From assembly GCA_005503165.1 (NCBI GenBank), contig SCNT01000041.1:1-38323 (forward strand): 38,323 bases of DNA, given 5' to 3'. Both the position numbers and the translations under genes were made by a program. The notes under the pieces were generated by a model. That model saw only the letters and a program-made list of their open reading frames with translations, was not told the origin of the DNA and did not search any database. The DNA comes from Sphingomonadaceae bacterium 3R27E2-A. GTDB lineage: Bacteria > Pseudomonadota > Alphaproteobacteria > Sphingomonadales > Sphingomonadaceae. The first letter of the stretch is position 1, and every line of letters starts with the position of its first letter. This document shows, one piece after another, positions 19,353 to 29,188 of the stretch.

Positions 19353-20402
19353 CTACCCTCGCCCGATCAGCTTCTGCGCCATCCGGTCGGCCACGACCGA
19401 CGCCGGGGTCCCGCTCGCCTTGCTCTCGGCCCAGATCGTTGCCAGCCGGCCGGGAATCTGGTGGATGCGGCTCTCGACTTCCTCGCGGCTGCCCTGGCCG
19501 AGATATTCGAGCGCGACGTTGATGATCCCGCCCGCGTTGATCACATAGTCGGGGGCATAGACGATGCCGCGGTCATGCACGCGCTGGCCGTCGGCGGCGG
19601 TCGCGAGCTGGTTGTTGGCGCCGCCTGCGACAATCGGCACGCGCAGCTTCGCGATGCTTTCCTCGGTCAGGATCGCGCCGAGCGCATTGGGGCTCAGCAC
19701 ATCGGCTTCGATTTCCATGATCGCCGCCGAATCGGCGAGCTCGGCGCCCAGTTCGTCGGCCAGCGCCTTGGCGCGCGCCAGATTGACGTCGGCGAGCGTC
19801 AGGATCGCGCCATCGGCCGCGAGCCGCCGCGCAACGCCGCCGCCGACGCTGCCCACGCCCTGGATCGCGACGCGTACGCCCCTGGCGCTGTCGGCACCGA
19901 GGCCCTGCTTGATCGCGGCGAGAATGCCCAGGTAGACGCCGAGCGCGGTCAGCGGCCCGGGGTCGCCGCCCGCCTCGCCGCTCGCCACGGGCAGGCCGCT
20001 GACATGCTTGGTGAATTTCGAGATCGCGACCATGTCGGCGTCCGACATGCCGACATCCTCGGCGGTGACATAGGCGCCGCCCAGCGATTCGACCGCACGC
20101 CCGAAGGCCGCGAGCAGTTCGGGGGTCTTTTCGACGCCCTCGTCGGCGAGGATCACGCCCTTGCCGCCGCCCATCGGCAGGCCGGCCATCGCATTTTTGT
20201 AGCTCATCCCGCGCGACAGGCGCAGCGCGTCGGTGATCGCGGCCTTGCGCTGCGGATAATGCCAATAGCGCACCCCGCCTGCGCCGGGCCCGAGGTGCGT
20301 CGAATGCACGGCGATGACCGCCGTCAGCCCGCTGGCGCGATCGCGGAACATGTGGACATGCTCATGATCGTCGAAATCGGCGAAATCCCAGACAGCAGAC
20401 AT
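19353..20402 (-). CDS. Glu/Leu/Phe/Val dehydrogenase, leucine dehydrogenase type
   Basis: A 349-residue NAD-dependent amino acid dehydrogenase that deaminates branched-chain (or aromatic) amino acids to 2-oxo acids. The catalytic lysines are Lys69 (GMSYKNAMAGLP) and Lys81 (MGGGKGVI), matching the positions known for Bacillus leucine dehydrogenase. The Rossmann fold starts at RVAIQGVGSVGGGVARRL, and GGANNQL follows. LeuDH and PheDH cannot be told apart by eye, so no symbol is given. It is monocistronic, with tRNA-His upstream on the same strand. Confidence 0.92.
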   Translation of the reverse strand: MSAVWDFADFDDHEHVHMFRDRASGLTAVIAVHSTHLGPGAGGVRYWHYPQRKAAITDALRLSRGMSYKNAMAGLPMGGGKGVILADEGVEKTPELLAAFGRAVESLGGAYVTAEDVGMSDADMVAISKFTKHVSGLPVASGEAGGDPGPLTALGVYLGILAAIKQGLGADSARGVRVAIQGVGSVGGGVARRLAADGAILTLADVNLARAKALADELGAELADSAAIMEIEADVLSPNALGAILTEESIAKLRVPIVAGGANNQLATAADGQRVHDRGIVYAPDYVINAGGIINVALEYLGQGSREEVESRIHQIPGRLATIWAESKASGTPASVVADRMAQKLIGRG

Positions 20403-20500
20403 GCGCGACTCCTCGCGTTAGAAAATTACATGAGGACGCAATAATGCAACGGGCGCAGCAAGTCACCCCAAAAGCGCTTCCGCGCGACGACAGGAGAAAA

Positions 20501-20578
20501 TGGGGCGATCAACGGGGCTCGAACCCGCGACCTCCGGTACCACAAACCGGCGCTCTAACCAACTGAGCTATGATCGCC
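20501..20578 (-). tRNA. tRNA-His(GTG)
   Basis: On the minus strand the acceptor GCGATCA pairs perfectly with TGATCGC. The extra 5' G(-1) opposite discriminator C73, diagnostic for tRNA-His, is encoded. The anticodon arm CCGGT-TTGTGGT-ACCGG carries GTG. The T-arm is GCGGG-TTCGAGC-CCCGT, and CCA is encoded (complement of TGG at 20501-20503). Confidence 0.96.
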
Positions 20579-20679
20579 ACAGGCCGGGCGAAACCGCCTC
20601 GACAGCGCGCGGCGATAGGCGCGCGGGTGGCCATTCGTCAAGCATTGTTCGCTTGGGCATTGCCCCTTAAAAGTGCCTC

Positions 20680-21357
20680 ATGACCGACAAGATCGTCGAT
20701 ATGGCCACCTCGGGCGCCGACCGCACCGCCGAGCGGCTCGCCGCCGTGCCCGGCATCCGCCGCGCGCCGACCCCGAAGCTGCAGCAGTTCATGCTTTCGA
20801 ACTTCCTCGATCCCGCGACCTGCGCCGCGCTGATCGAGCGCATCGACCGCGACGTACGCCCCTCGACGATCGCCGACCCCAATGGCGACGAGGCGTTCCG
20901 CACCAGCACCACCTGCGACCTCGACCACCGCGACCCCGTCGTGCGCGCGGTCAACGACAAACTCCACGCGCTCACCGGCATCCCGCGCGAATATGGCGAA
21001 CCGCTGCAGGGCCAGCGCTACGACGTCGGGCAGGAGTTCAAGGCGCACACCGATTTCTTCGACCCGCGCGGCGCCGACTGGGAGCAATATTGCGCCATCC
21101 CCGGCCAGCGCAGCTGGACGCTGATGATCTATCTCAACGAGCCCCCCGCGGGCGGCGCGACGCGCTTCCTCGCGACGGGCAAGATGCACCAGCCCGAGGC
21201 CGGCAAATTGCTCGCCTGGAACAATGTCCGCCCCGACGGCACGACCAACGACGACACGCTCCACCACGGGATGAAGGTGCGCAAGGGGCGCAAATATATC
21301 ATCACGAAGTGGTTCCGCGAACGGCCTTGGCCGTGGGCGGCGGGGGAATTGGACTGA
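20680..21357 (+). CDS. 2OG-Fe(II) oxygenase, prolyl 4-hydroxylase-like
   Basis: A 225-residue dioxygenase of the P4H/2OG-Fe(II) superfamily. The iron ligands His123 and Asp125 are in FKAHTDFFDPRG, and the distal His195 is in TLHHGMKVRKG. The 2-oxoglutarate-binding lysine is probably Lys205 in RKGRKYIITKWFRE. The double-stranded beta-helix core runs through RSWTLMIYLNEPPAGGATRFL. It likely hydroxylates a protein side chain, but the substrate is unknown. The start (MTDKIVDMATSG) lies about 100 bases past the tRNA-His gene on the opposite strand. Confidence 0.9.
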   Translation: MTDKIVDMATSGADRTAERLAAVPGIRRAPTPKLQQFMLSNFLDPATCAALIERIDRDVRPSTIADPNGDEAFRTSTTCDLDHRDPVVRAVNDKLHALTGIPREYGEPLQGQRYDVGQEFKAHTDFFDPRGADWEQYCAIPGQRSWTLMIYLNEPPAGGATRFLATGKMHQPEAGKLLAWNNVRPDGTTNDDTLHHGMKVRKGRKYIITKWFRERPWPWAAGELD

Positions 21358-21363
21358 CCCGTT

Positions 21364-21426
21364 CCCCGGCGGAAGCCGGGGCCCAGGCGTCGCTTCACAA
21401 CCTCTGGACCCCGGCTTTCGCCGGGG
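21364..21426. repeat. CCCCGGCGAAAGCCGGGG long hairpin
   Basis: The two arms, beginning CCCCGGCGGAAGCCGGGGCC and ending ACCCCGGCTTTCGCCGGGG, pair over about 23 bases with two mismatches, and each arm is itself palindromic. It sits between the convergent oxygenase and SIMPL genes and may end transcription from both sides. A relative is at 28773. Confidence 0.75.
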
Positions 21427-21441
21427 CGCAGGGTTCGTGGC

Positions 21442-22194
21442 CTACTTCACCAGCCGATACTGGAAACTCAGCGTCAGCGTGTTCGACACCTGGCCGGGTT
21501 CGACCGGGGTCGCCTTGTTCGCGCCGGCGTCCATCGCCTGCAGGCGCACCATCGGCATCGGCGGCATCGGCCCGCCGAAGCTGCCCTCGCTGATCGACAC
21601 CAGCTCGGCGGCGCGGAACCCAGCGAGCCGCGCATAATCGGCGGCCTTGGCCTCGGCTTCCTTGATCGCCGCGCCGCGCGCGCCGACCAGCTGCGCGTCG
21701 GCATCCTTCATGCCGAACCACGGACCCTCGATATTGGTCCCGCCCGCCGCGACCAGCGCGTCGAGCAGCGGGCCGATATCGTCGATCTTCGGCGTCGTCG
21801 CACGAACGCTGTTGTTGACCTGATAGCCGATGAAGCGCGGCGGCTGGCCGCCCCCCGTATTGTTATAGTCATATTGCGGCGACAGGTTGATGCCGCTCGT
21901 CTGGATATCCTCGGGCTTGATCCCGCGCGCCTTGGCGGCGGCGATCAGCTTGTCCATCGCCGCGGCGTTCAGGCGCATCGCCTCGACCGCGGTCGGCGCG
22001 GTGGTCTGCACCCCGGCGCCGACGGTCGCCTGGTCGGGACGCGAGCGCACCTCCTCGTTGACGCTGAAGCTCAGGATCGGTCCCTGCACAGTCGCTGTCG
22101 TCACCGTCGAACCTCCCTGCTGCTGCGCAAGAACCGGCGTGGCCGCCGTCAGCGCGAGTGCGCTGGCCATAGCGGTGAGCATATGCTTCGTCAT
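21442..22194 (-). CDS. Periplasmic SIMPL-domain (DUF541) protein
   Basis: A 250-residue exported protein with a signal peptide (MTKHMLTAMASALALTAATP, cleavage probably after VLAQ near residue 24). The mature part has the SIMPL/DUF541 pattern: SFSVNEEVRSRPDQATVGAGV, a long helix AAAMDKLIAAAKARGIKPEDIQTSGINLSPQYDY, and a C-terminal TLTLSFQYRLVK. Known relatives (E. coli YggE, Brucella BP26) are periplasmic and linked to oxidative or envelope stress. A GGAAC-N16-CGTT promoter lies upstream, which fits a stress role. Confidence 0.93.
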   Translation of the reverse strand: MTKHMLTAMASALALTAATPVLAQQQGGSTVTTATVQGPILSFSVNEEVRSRPDQATVGAGVQTTAPTAVEAMRLNAAAMDKLIAAAKARGIKPEDIQTSGINLSPQYDYNNTGGGQPPRFIGYQVNNSVRATTPKIDDIGPLLDALVAAGGTNIEGPWFGMKDADAQLVGARGAAIKEAEAKAADYARLAGFRAAELVSISEGSFGGPMPPMPMVRLQAMDAGANKATPVEPGQVSNTLTLSFQYRLVK

Positions 22195-22244
22195 TCTCTT
22201 CTCCTGTGGCCGGAACCCCCGGCCGTGATGAACGCCCGCCCCGT

Positions 22245-22269
22245 AACGCAGACGGCGCGGGCGCGTTCC
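22245..22269 (-). promoter_or_regulatory. Candidate EcfG promoter of the SIMPL gene
   Basis: On the minus strand GGAAC (22269-22265) and CGTT (22248-22245) are separated by 16 bases, the same spacing as the promoter at 3471. The -10 box is 51 bases from the SIMPL start codon, a good distance for a promoter. Both promoters share GCGTTA at the -10. Confidence 0.68.
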
Positions 22270-22327
22270 GGCCTTTGCCGTGACGGCGCTTGCATGACGC
22301 TGAACATCTCCGTAGCGAGCCGTTCAT

Positions 22328-22594
22328 CATGGGTCAGGGTCTGCTTCTTGCGCGATCGAGGTTTGAAGCGATTTCGTTCAGGGCAAGGAAGCGAGACGCA
22401 GGCATATGAAAATATTCCAAGGCTCGCTGACGCGGCCATGGACGAAATCGATCAAATCCCGCAGGGACGGCGAAATGGCTTCGATCTCGGCCCCGCGCCC
22501 CCTTGCAGATGGAACCACCATCCGCGGCGGTCGCACGAAACCGATATCTTCGCCATTTCGCCGCCTCGAACGTGCAAGAAGCAGACCCTGACCC

Positions 22595-22597
<3 letters not shown>
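22328..22597. mobile_element. About 270-bp element bounded by 24-bp perfect inverted repeats
   Basis: The left arm (22328-22351, beginning CATGGGTCAGGGTCTG) is the exact reverse complement of the right arm (22574-22597). Pairing continues imperfectly for about ten more bases inward (CGAGG/CCTCG). The right arm covers the ABC-F start codon. The 220-base interior holds no recognised gene, though a minus-strand frame of about 76 codons (starting upstream at 22608) runs through it. The layout resembles a MITE or other non-autonomous element, but no target duplication could be confirmed. It could instead be a long cruciform or a regulatory stem. Confidence 0.5.
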
Positions 22598-24373
<1,776 letters not shown>

Positions 24374-24411
24374 CCCATTGCCGGCTTCGGGTGAGAGGAG
24401 CGGGCGATTCC

Positions 24412-24510
24412 AATTCCTGCCCGCAACCGGGGAGGCGGCAGCGCGACGCGCTGACGGAGGGGCTGCAACGTCCCCGGGCCCTCCGCCACTCGCTTGGCGA
24501 CAGGGAGGAT
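24412..24510 (+). repeat. AATCCTCCC-family palindromic repeat, copy 2
   Basis: A 35-base core at 24429-24463 (beginning GGGGAGGCGGCAGCGCG and ending in CTGACGGAGGGGC) is nearly identical to those at 33305 and, on the minus strand, 29679-29713. The downstream part (CCCTCCGCCACTCGCTTGGC, then GACAGGGAGGAT) pairs with the upstream part to form a long hairpin. It lies between the convergent ABC-F and isomerase genes. Confidence 0.82.
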
Positions 24511-24514
24511 AAGA

Positions 24515-25210
24515 CTATTTCGCCTTGACCACGCAGCCTTTCGGGGCATCGGCAGGCGCCGCGACACGGCGCGCCGACTTGATCATTACCATCGGGTCGA
24601 GGATCTGTCCGATCATCACCCCCTCCCCCTTCGTCGGCGAGATCGGCGCGTTGAAGATTTTCTCGGCCACGTCGGCGCCGCCGACCAGTTCGCCGAACAC
24701 CGCGAAGCCCGCATTGTCGCCGCTCTGGCTGGGATCGGCGTCGAAGCCGGGGATGTCGGAGAGGAGCAGGAAGAAGTCGGTGGTCGCGTCGCCGGGGGCG
24801 AGCCGCGCCATCACCAGCGCGCCCTTGCAGTTGGTGAGGCCGGTGACATTGGTCGGCTCGTGCGCGATCGGCGGATAGTTCTTGCGCGCGTCGCCGCGGT
24901 TGCCTGCCTGAATCAGCTGGCTCGCCGGGCCCCAGCTCCGGGTCGTGCGATAGAAGCTGAAGCCGTCCATCCGCTTCGAATCGACGTAGCGGAGGAAATT
25001 CTTCGTGCTGACCGGCGCGCGCTTGTCCTCGAGCCGCACGGTGATCGTGCCGAGGTCGGTGACCAGCGCGACATGGGGACGCGTGTCGACCTCGACCACC
25101 GAGGTGACCGGTGCCGGGATCGGGGCGGGCGACGGCGGCAGCTGCGTCGCCTGCGGCGGGACCGTCGGGGACTGGGCGGCGGCGGCGAGCGCAACAAGGA
25201 GGCTGATCAT
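24515..25210 (-). CDS. Secreted cyclophilin-type peptidyl-prolyl isomerase
   Basis: A 231-residue protein with a short signal-like N-terminus (MISLLVALAAAAQ) and a Pro-rich linker (about 14-40), then a cyclophilin fold: VALVTDLGTITVRLEDKRAPVSTKNFLRYV, GFSFYRTTRSWGPASQLIQAG, NCKGALVMARLAPGDATTDFFLLL and GFAVFGELVGGADVAEKI. The catalytic Arg of FYRT is kept. It catalyses prolyl cis-trans isomerisation, probably in the periplasm. The ATG at 25210 is chosen because it begins the hydrophobic leader; an upstream in-frame ATG at 25288 would bury it. Confidence 0.9.
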   Translation of the reverse strand: MISLLVALAAAAQSPTVPPQATQLPPSPAPIPAPVTSVVEVDTRPHVALVTDLGTITVRLEDKRAPVSTKNFLRYVDSKRMDGFSFYRTTRSWGPASQLIQAGNRGDARKNYPPIAHEPTNVTGLTNCKGALVMARLAPGDATTDFFLLLSDIPGFDADPSQSGDNAGFAVFGELVGGADVAEKIFNAPISPTKGEGVMIGQILDPMVMIKSARRVAAPADAPKGCVVKAK

Positions 25211-25284
25211 GCGGCCTTTATGCCGCGGCGATCGAGCGCCCGAAAGCCCTTTGTCGGCGTCAGCGTCGGCAAAAGCGACTATAT

Positions 25285-25337
25285 TCAACCAATAGGTTGA
25301 TAATTACAGCGAACCGGTTATATTAAACCATATGGTT
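25285..25337. promoter_or_regulatory. Three palindromic operators of the ArsR-type regulator
   Basis: TCAACCAATAGGTTGA (25285-25300), AACCGGTT (25312-25319) and AACCATATGGTT (25326-25337) share AACC/GGTT arms and are spaced by about 16-24 bases. The last one overlaps the regulator's ATG at 25332. This arrangement suggests autoregulation by the ArsR-type protein. The local base composition is much more AT-rich than the surroundings, as expected for a promoter. Confidence 0.65.
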
Positions 25338-25712
25338 GAACATGATTCGCACACCCTCGACACGATCTTCCATGCGCTCGGCGATGCGACGCGGCGCGCG
25401 ATGCTCGGCGAACTCGCCGGCGGGGCGCGCAGCGTCGGCGAACTCGCCGAGCCTTTCGCCATGTCGCTCGCCGCCGCGTCGAAGCATATCAAGATGCTCG
25501 AACGCGCCGGGCTGGTGCGCCGCGAGGTGCGCGGGCGGACGCACGTCTGCAGCCTCGATCCCGCGCCGCTGATGAGCGCCGACCGGTGGCTCGGCGTCTA
25601 TCGGCGCTTCTGGACCGGCCGCCTCGACACGCTCGAAGCGCTGCTGCGCGCCGAGGACGCCCCATCCCCGCCGAAGAAGCCCCTCCCCGGGAAAGAAGGA
25701 GAAGAGAAATGA
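25332..25712 (+). CDS. ArsR-family transcriptional regulator
   Basis: A 126-residue winged-helix regulator. The family pattern starts at DTIFHALGDATRRAMLGELAGG, with the helix-turn-helix SVGELAEPFAMSLAAASKHIKMLERAGLVRREVRG. No metal-binding CxC is present, so it belongs to the subgroup that is coupled to SRPBCC proteins rather than to metal sensing. The ATG at 25332 has no ribosome-binding site upstream and overlaps an operator palindrome, so translation may start on a leaderless or very short leader. The C-terminal tail is Pro/Lys/Glu-rich. The stop overlaps the next gene by four bases. Confidence 0.92.
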   Translation: MVEHDSHTLDTIFHALGDATRRAMLGELAGGARSVGELAEPFAMSLAAASKHIKMLERAGLVRREVRGRTHVCSLDPAPLMSADRWLGVYRRFWTGRLDTLEALLRAEDAPSPPKKPLPGKEGEEK

Positions 25713-26242
25713 CCGCGATGCTGGCCGACGACAATTACGGGATGCTCACCGAACCCGCGACGCTGACCCTCCAGCGCCTGCTCCCCGGCCCGATCGAGCG
25801 CGTCTGGGCCTATCTCACCGACGGCGAGCTGCGCCGCCAATGGCTGGCCGCGGGCGCGATGGAAGAAAAGATCGGGGCGCCCGTCGAGTTCGTCTGGCGC
25901 AACGACGAGCTGACCGACCCGCCGGGCGCGCGGCCCGAGGGCATGGGCCCCGAGCATCGCATGACGTGCGAGATTATCGCGATCACGCCGCCGCACAGCC
26001 TGTCGATCAGCTGGGGCAGCACCGGCGGCGTCACCTTCCGGCTCGAGGAACGCGGTGACGACGTGCTGCTGACGATCGTCCACAAGCGGGTCGAGGATCT
26101 CAATATCCGCCTGAATGTCAGCGCCGGCTGGCACGCGCATGTCGACGTGCTCGAGGCGCGGCTGCGCGGAACCACCCCCGCGCCGCACTGGGACAATTGG
26201 CTCCGATTGCGCGCCGATTACACCGAACGCTTCGCTGGCTGA
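25709..26242 (+). CDS. SRPBCC/AHSA1-like domain protein
   Basis: A 177-residue protein with the START-like SRPBCC fold: TLTLQRLLPGPIERVWAYLTDGELRRQWLAAGAM, then VEFVWRNDEL, SISWGSTGGVTFRLEERGDDVLLTIVHKRV, and the C-terminal helix with GWHAHVDVLEARLRG. Such proteins bind small hydrophobic ligands. The ATG overlaps the ArsR stop (ATGA) and is preceded by GAAGGAGAAG, so the two are coupled. The pairing of ArsR and SRPBCC is common in sphingomonads; the ligand is unknown. Confidence 0.9.
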   Translation: MTAMLADDNYGMLTEPATLTLQRLLPGPIERVWAYLTDGELRRQWLAAGAMEEKIGAPVEFVWRNDELTDPPGARPEGMGPEHRMTCEIIAITPPHSLSISWGSTGGVTFRLEERGDDVLLTIVHKRVEDLNIRLNVSAGWHAHVDVLEARLRGTTPAPHWDNWLRLRADYTERFAG

Positions 26243-26263
26243 GCGGCATCGCCGGAAATTGCA

Positions 26264-26291
26264 AAAGGGGCCGCCTCGCGGCAGCCCCTTT
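26264..26291. terminator. Bidirectional terminator between SRPBCC gene and pnp
   Basis: AAAGGGGC at 26264-26271 pairs with GCCCCTTT at 26284-26291, with an inner CCGC/GCGG pairing. A-rich and T-rich flanks on the two sides suit transcription from both directions. It lies between the convergent SRPBCC stop (26242) and pnp stop (26314). Confidence 0.82.
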
Positions 26292-26313
26292 CCTTTTCCG
26301 ATAGCGGAAGCGG

Positions 26314-28632
26314 TTAGTCCTTCAGGAAGTCGGGCACATGGCCCTGGTCTTCGGGACCTTCGTTGCGCTCGCGGCGCGGACCACGGTCGCCGTCGCGGCG
26401 GGGGCCACGATCGCCACGGCCGCCGTCGCGGCGGGGGCCGCGGTCGCGGTCGCCGTCACGGCCCCGATCGCCTCTGGGACCACGATCGCCGCGCGGTTCG
26501 CGGGGTTCGCGCGCCGGGCGGGTGTCTTCCAGTTCTTCGCCGGTTTCCTGGTCGACGACGCGCATCGACAGGCGAACCTTGCCACGCTGGTCGATCTCGA
26601 GGACCTTGACCTTGACTTCCTGGCCTTCGGCGAGGACGTCCGAGACCTTCTCGACGCGCTCGTTCTTGATTTCGCTGACGTGGACGAGACCGTCCTTGCC
26701 GCCCATGAAATTCACGAACGCACCGAAATCGACGAGGTTGACGACCTTGCCGTCATAGATCTTGCCGACTTCCGCTTCCTCGACGATGCCGGCGATCCAC
26801 TTGCGCGCGGCCTCGATCTGGTCGAGGTCGCTCGACGAGATCTTGATCACGCCTTCGTCGTCGATGTCGACCTTGGCGCCGGTGGTCGCGACGATCTCGC
26901 GGATCACCTTGCCGCCGGTGCCGATGACGTCGCGGATTTTCGACTTGTCGATCTGCATCGTCTCGATGCGCGGCGCGTGCGCCGACAATTCGCTGCGGGT
27001 TTCGCCGAGCGCCTTGTTCATTTCACCGAGGATGTGCGCGCGGCCTTCCTTGGCCTGGTTCAGCGCGGCTTCGAAGATCTCGCGCGTGATGCCCGCGATC
27101 TTGATGTCCATCTGCATCGTGGTGATGCCTTCGGACGTGCCCGCGACCTTGAAGTCCATGTCGCCGAGGTGATCCTCGTCGCCGAGGATGTCGCTGAGGA
27201 TCGCATAATCCTTGCCTTCGAGGATAAGGCCCATCGCGATGCCCGAGACGGGGCGCTTGATCGGCACGCCGGCGTCCATCATCGCGAGCGAACCACCACA
27301 CACCGACGCCATCGACGACGAGCCGTTCGACTCGGTGATGTCGCTGGTGAGGCGGATCGTGTAGGGGAAGTCCTCTTTGGTCGGCAGCACGGGGTGCAAT
27401 GCGCGCCAGGCGAGCTTGCCATGACCGACTTCGCGGCGGCCCGGAGCGCCGAAGCGGCCGACTTCGCCGACCGAATAGGGCGGGAAGTTATAGTGGAGCA
27501 TGAAGTTCTGGTACGACAGGCCGTTGAGGCCATCGACCATCTGTTCGCTTTCCTTGGTGCCGAGCGTCGCGGTGGCAATGGTCTGCGTTTCACCGCGGGT
27601 GAACAGCGCCGAACCGTGCGCGCGGGGCAGGAAATGCGTTTCGGCGACGATCGGACGGATCTGCGTCGTCGTGCGGCCGTCGATGCGCTTGCCGTCCTTC
27701 AGGATGGCGGTGCGGACGATTTCGGCTTCCAGCTTCTTGGTCAGCTTGATGCCGGCCATGACTTCCTGCGGGCTGAGGCCGTCGGCGGCAAAGCTTTCCT
27801 TCGCCTTCGCGCGCGCTTCGTTGAGCGCATTCGAACGGGCCGACTTGTCGGTCAGCTTGTAGGCAGCGGCGATGTCCTTGCCGATCAGCTTCTTGAGCTT
27901 GTCCTTGAGTCCGGCATTGTCGTCGCCGGCGGCGACTTCCCACGGATCCTTGGCGGCCTGTTCGGCGAGCTTGACGATCGCCTTGACGACTTCCTTGCAC
28001 GCGTCGTGCGCGAACAGGACGGCGCCGAGCATGACCTCTTCCGACAGCTCGTTCGCTTCGGATTCGACCATCATCACCGCGTCGTAGGTGGCGGCGACGA
28101 CGAGGTCGAGGTCGCCTTCGGCAACCTGTTCGTCGGTCGGGTTGAGGATATATTCGCCGTCGACATAACCGACGCGCGCGGCGCCGATCGGGCCCATGAA
28201 GGGCACGCCCGAGATGGTGAGCGCGGCCGACGCCGCGACCATCGCGAGGATGTCGGGCTCGTTGTGGCCGTCATAGCTCAGCACCTGAGCGATGGCGTTG
28301 ATTTCGTTGTAGAAACCTTCGGGGAACAGCGGGCGGATCGGACGGTCGATCAGGCGGCTGACGAGCGTTTCCTTTTCGGTCGCGCCGCGTTCGCGCTTGA
28401 AGAAGCCGCCCGGGATGCGGCCGGCGGCCGAATATTTTTCCTGATAATGGACGGTGAGCGGGAAGAAGTCCTGCCCGTCCTTCACCGACTTCGCGGCGGT
28501 CACGGCGCACAGGACGACCGTTTCGCCCAGCGTCGCCATCACGGCGCCGTCGGCCTGGCGGGCAACCTTGCCCGTTTCGAGCGTCAGCGTTTCACCGCCC
28601 CACTCGATCGATACTTTTTTCACGTCAAACAT
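26314..28632 (-). CDS. pnp: Polyribonucleotide nucleotidyltransferase (PNPase)
   Basis: A 772-residue 3'-5' phosphorolytic exoribonuclease that forms a trimer in the RNA degradosome. Two RNase PH domains (about 10-140 and 310-535; [19 protein letters not shown] in the second), a KH domain ([20 protein letters not shown], about 553-615) and an S1 domain ([20 protein letters not shown], about 620-690) are in the usual order. The C-terminal tail (about 700-772) is an unusual run of RGD/RDG/RGP repeats ending in GHVPDFLKD. The family start is the ATG at 28632. Upstream is rpsO, with a hairpin repeat in between. Confidence 0.98.
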   Translation of the reverse strand: MFDVKKVSIEWGGETLTLETGKVARQADGAVMATLGETVVLCAVTAAKSVKDGQDFFPLTVHYQEKYSAAGRIPGGFFKRERGATEKETLVSRLIDRPIRPLFPEGFYNEINAIAQVLSYDGHNEPDILAMVAASAALTISGVPFMGPIGAARVGYVDGEYILNPTDEQVAEGDLDLVVAATYDAVMMVESEANELSEEVMLGAVLFAHDACKEVVKAIVKLAEQAAKDPWEVAAGDDNAGLKDKLKKLIGKDIAAAYKLTDKSARSNALNEARAKAKESFAADGLSPQEVMAGIKLTKKLEAEIVRTAILKDGKRIDGRTTTQIRPIVAETHFLPRAHGSALFTRGETQTIATATLGTKESEQMVDGLNGLSYQNFMLHYNFPPYSVGEVGRFGAPGRREVGHGKLAWRALHPVLPTKEDFPYTIRLTSDITESNGSSSMASVCGGSLAMMDAGVPIKRPVSGIAMGLILEGKDYAILSDILGDEDHLGDMDFKVAGTSEGITTMQMDIKIAGITREIFEAALNQAKEGRAHILGEMNKALGETRSELSAHAPRIETMQIDKSKIRDVIGTGGKVIREIVATTGAKVDIDDEGVIKISSSDLDQIEAARKWIAGIVEEAEVGKIYDGKVVNLVDFGAFVNFMGGKDGLVHVSEIKNERVEKVSDVLAEGQEVKVKVLEIDQRGKVRLSMRVVDQETGEELEDTRPAREPREPRGDRGPRGDRGRDGDRDRGPRRDGGRGDRGPRRDGDRGPRRERNEGPEDQGHVPDFLKD

Positions 28633-28772
28633 GTGGTTTCCTTCGCCCGCCGGGCCCTATGCCGGGCGGGGCCTCTGATTCCGGGCAATCCGGCCCGGGG
28701 CGGTGCGGGGCGCTTTTATGCCCCTTCAATATAGGAACCGGCGCCGGATTGCGGCGGCTCCTCTCCATTGTG

Positions 28773-28843
28773 CCCCGGCGAAAGCCGGGGTCCATTTTTT
28801 GACAGTGCGGCGCAGGACCGCACTGGATCCCCGCCTTCACGGG
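28773..28843. repeat. CCCCGGCGAAAGCCGGGG-family hairpin between rpsO and pnp
   Basis: The arm beginning CCCCGGCGAAAGCCGGGGTC pairs imperfectly with the arm TGGATCCCCGCCTTCACGGGG, and a GTGCGGC...GACCGCAC helix sits inside. In the rpsO-pnp transcript this lies in the leader of pnp, where RNase III processing hairpins occur in other bacteria. It is related to the repeat at 21364. Confidence 0.7.
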
Positions 28844-28862
28844 GATGACGCAATATGTAAAC

Positions 28863-28882
28863 GGCCCCCGTTACCGGGGGCC
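28863..28882 (-). terminator. Hairpin just after rpsO, weak terminator or processing site
   Basis: GGCCCCCG at 28863-28870 pairs with CGGGGGCC at 28875-28882 around TTAC. On the minus strand it is followed by GTTTAC rather than a long U-run, so it may only partly stop transcription before pnp. It lies 12 bases after the rpsO stop. Confidence 0.55.
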
Positions 28883-28893
28883 GAACGATTGTG

Positions 28894-29163
28894 TCACTTG
28901 CGAAGACCCAGCTTCGCGATCAGGTCGGCGTAGCGGCCCTCGTCCTTCTTCTTGAGATAGGCGAGGAGGGTGCGGCGCTTGTTGACCATCATCAGCAGCC
29001 CGCGGCGGCTGTGATTGTCCTTGTGGTTCGCCTTGAAATGGTCGGTCAGGTTGTTGATACGGTCGGTCAGGATCGCGACCTGGACCTCGGGCGAACCCGT
29101 GTCACCGGCTTCGCGGGCATGTTCCTTGATGACTTCGGCCTTGCGTTCGGCGGTAATCGACAT
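28894..29163 (-). CDS. rpsO: 30S ribosomal protein S15
   Basis: An 89-residue protein of normal length, with family motifs [40 protein letters not shown] and [24 protein letters not shown]. It binds 16S rRNA early in 30S assembly. It starts 25 bases after the truB stop and is followed by pnp, the usual order in proteobacteria. No autoregulatory pseudoknot was traced. Confidence 0.99.
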   Translation of the reverse strand: MSITAERKAEVIKEHAREAGDTGSPEVQVAILTDRINNLTDHFKANHKDNHSRRGLLMMVNKRRTLLAYLKKKDEGRYADLIAKLGLRK

Positions 29164-29188
29164 TGTATTTTCCTTCGAACATCGTGTT

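Noticed and set aside
22406..22591. Plus-strand frame of 61 codons inside the inverted-repeat element
   Set aside because: No family match, no ribosome-binding site and basic, low-complexity composition; treated as element interior.
26338..28734. Long plus-strand open frame opposite pnp (about 798 codons)
   Set aside because: It mirrors the codon structure of pnp, is extremely rich in Asp/Arg/Val and Ala, and has no family motifs; it is an antisense shadow of a high-GC gene.
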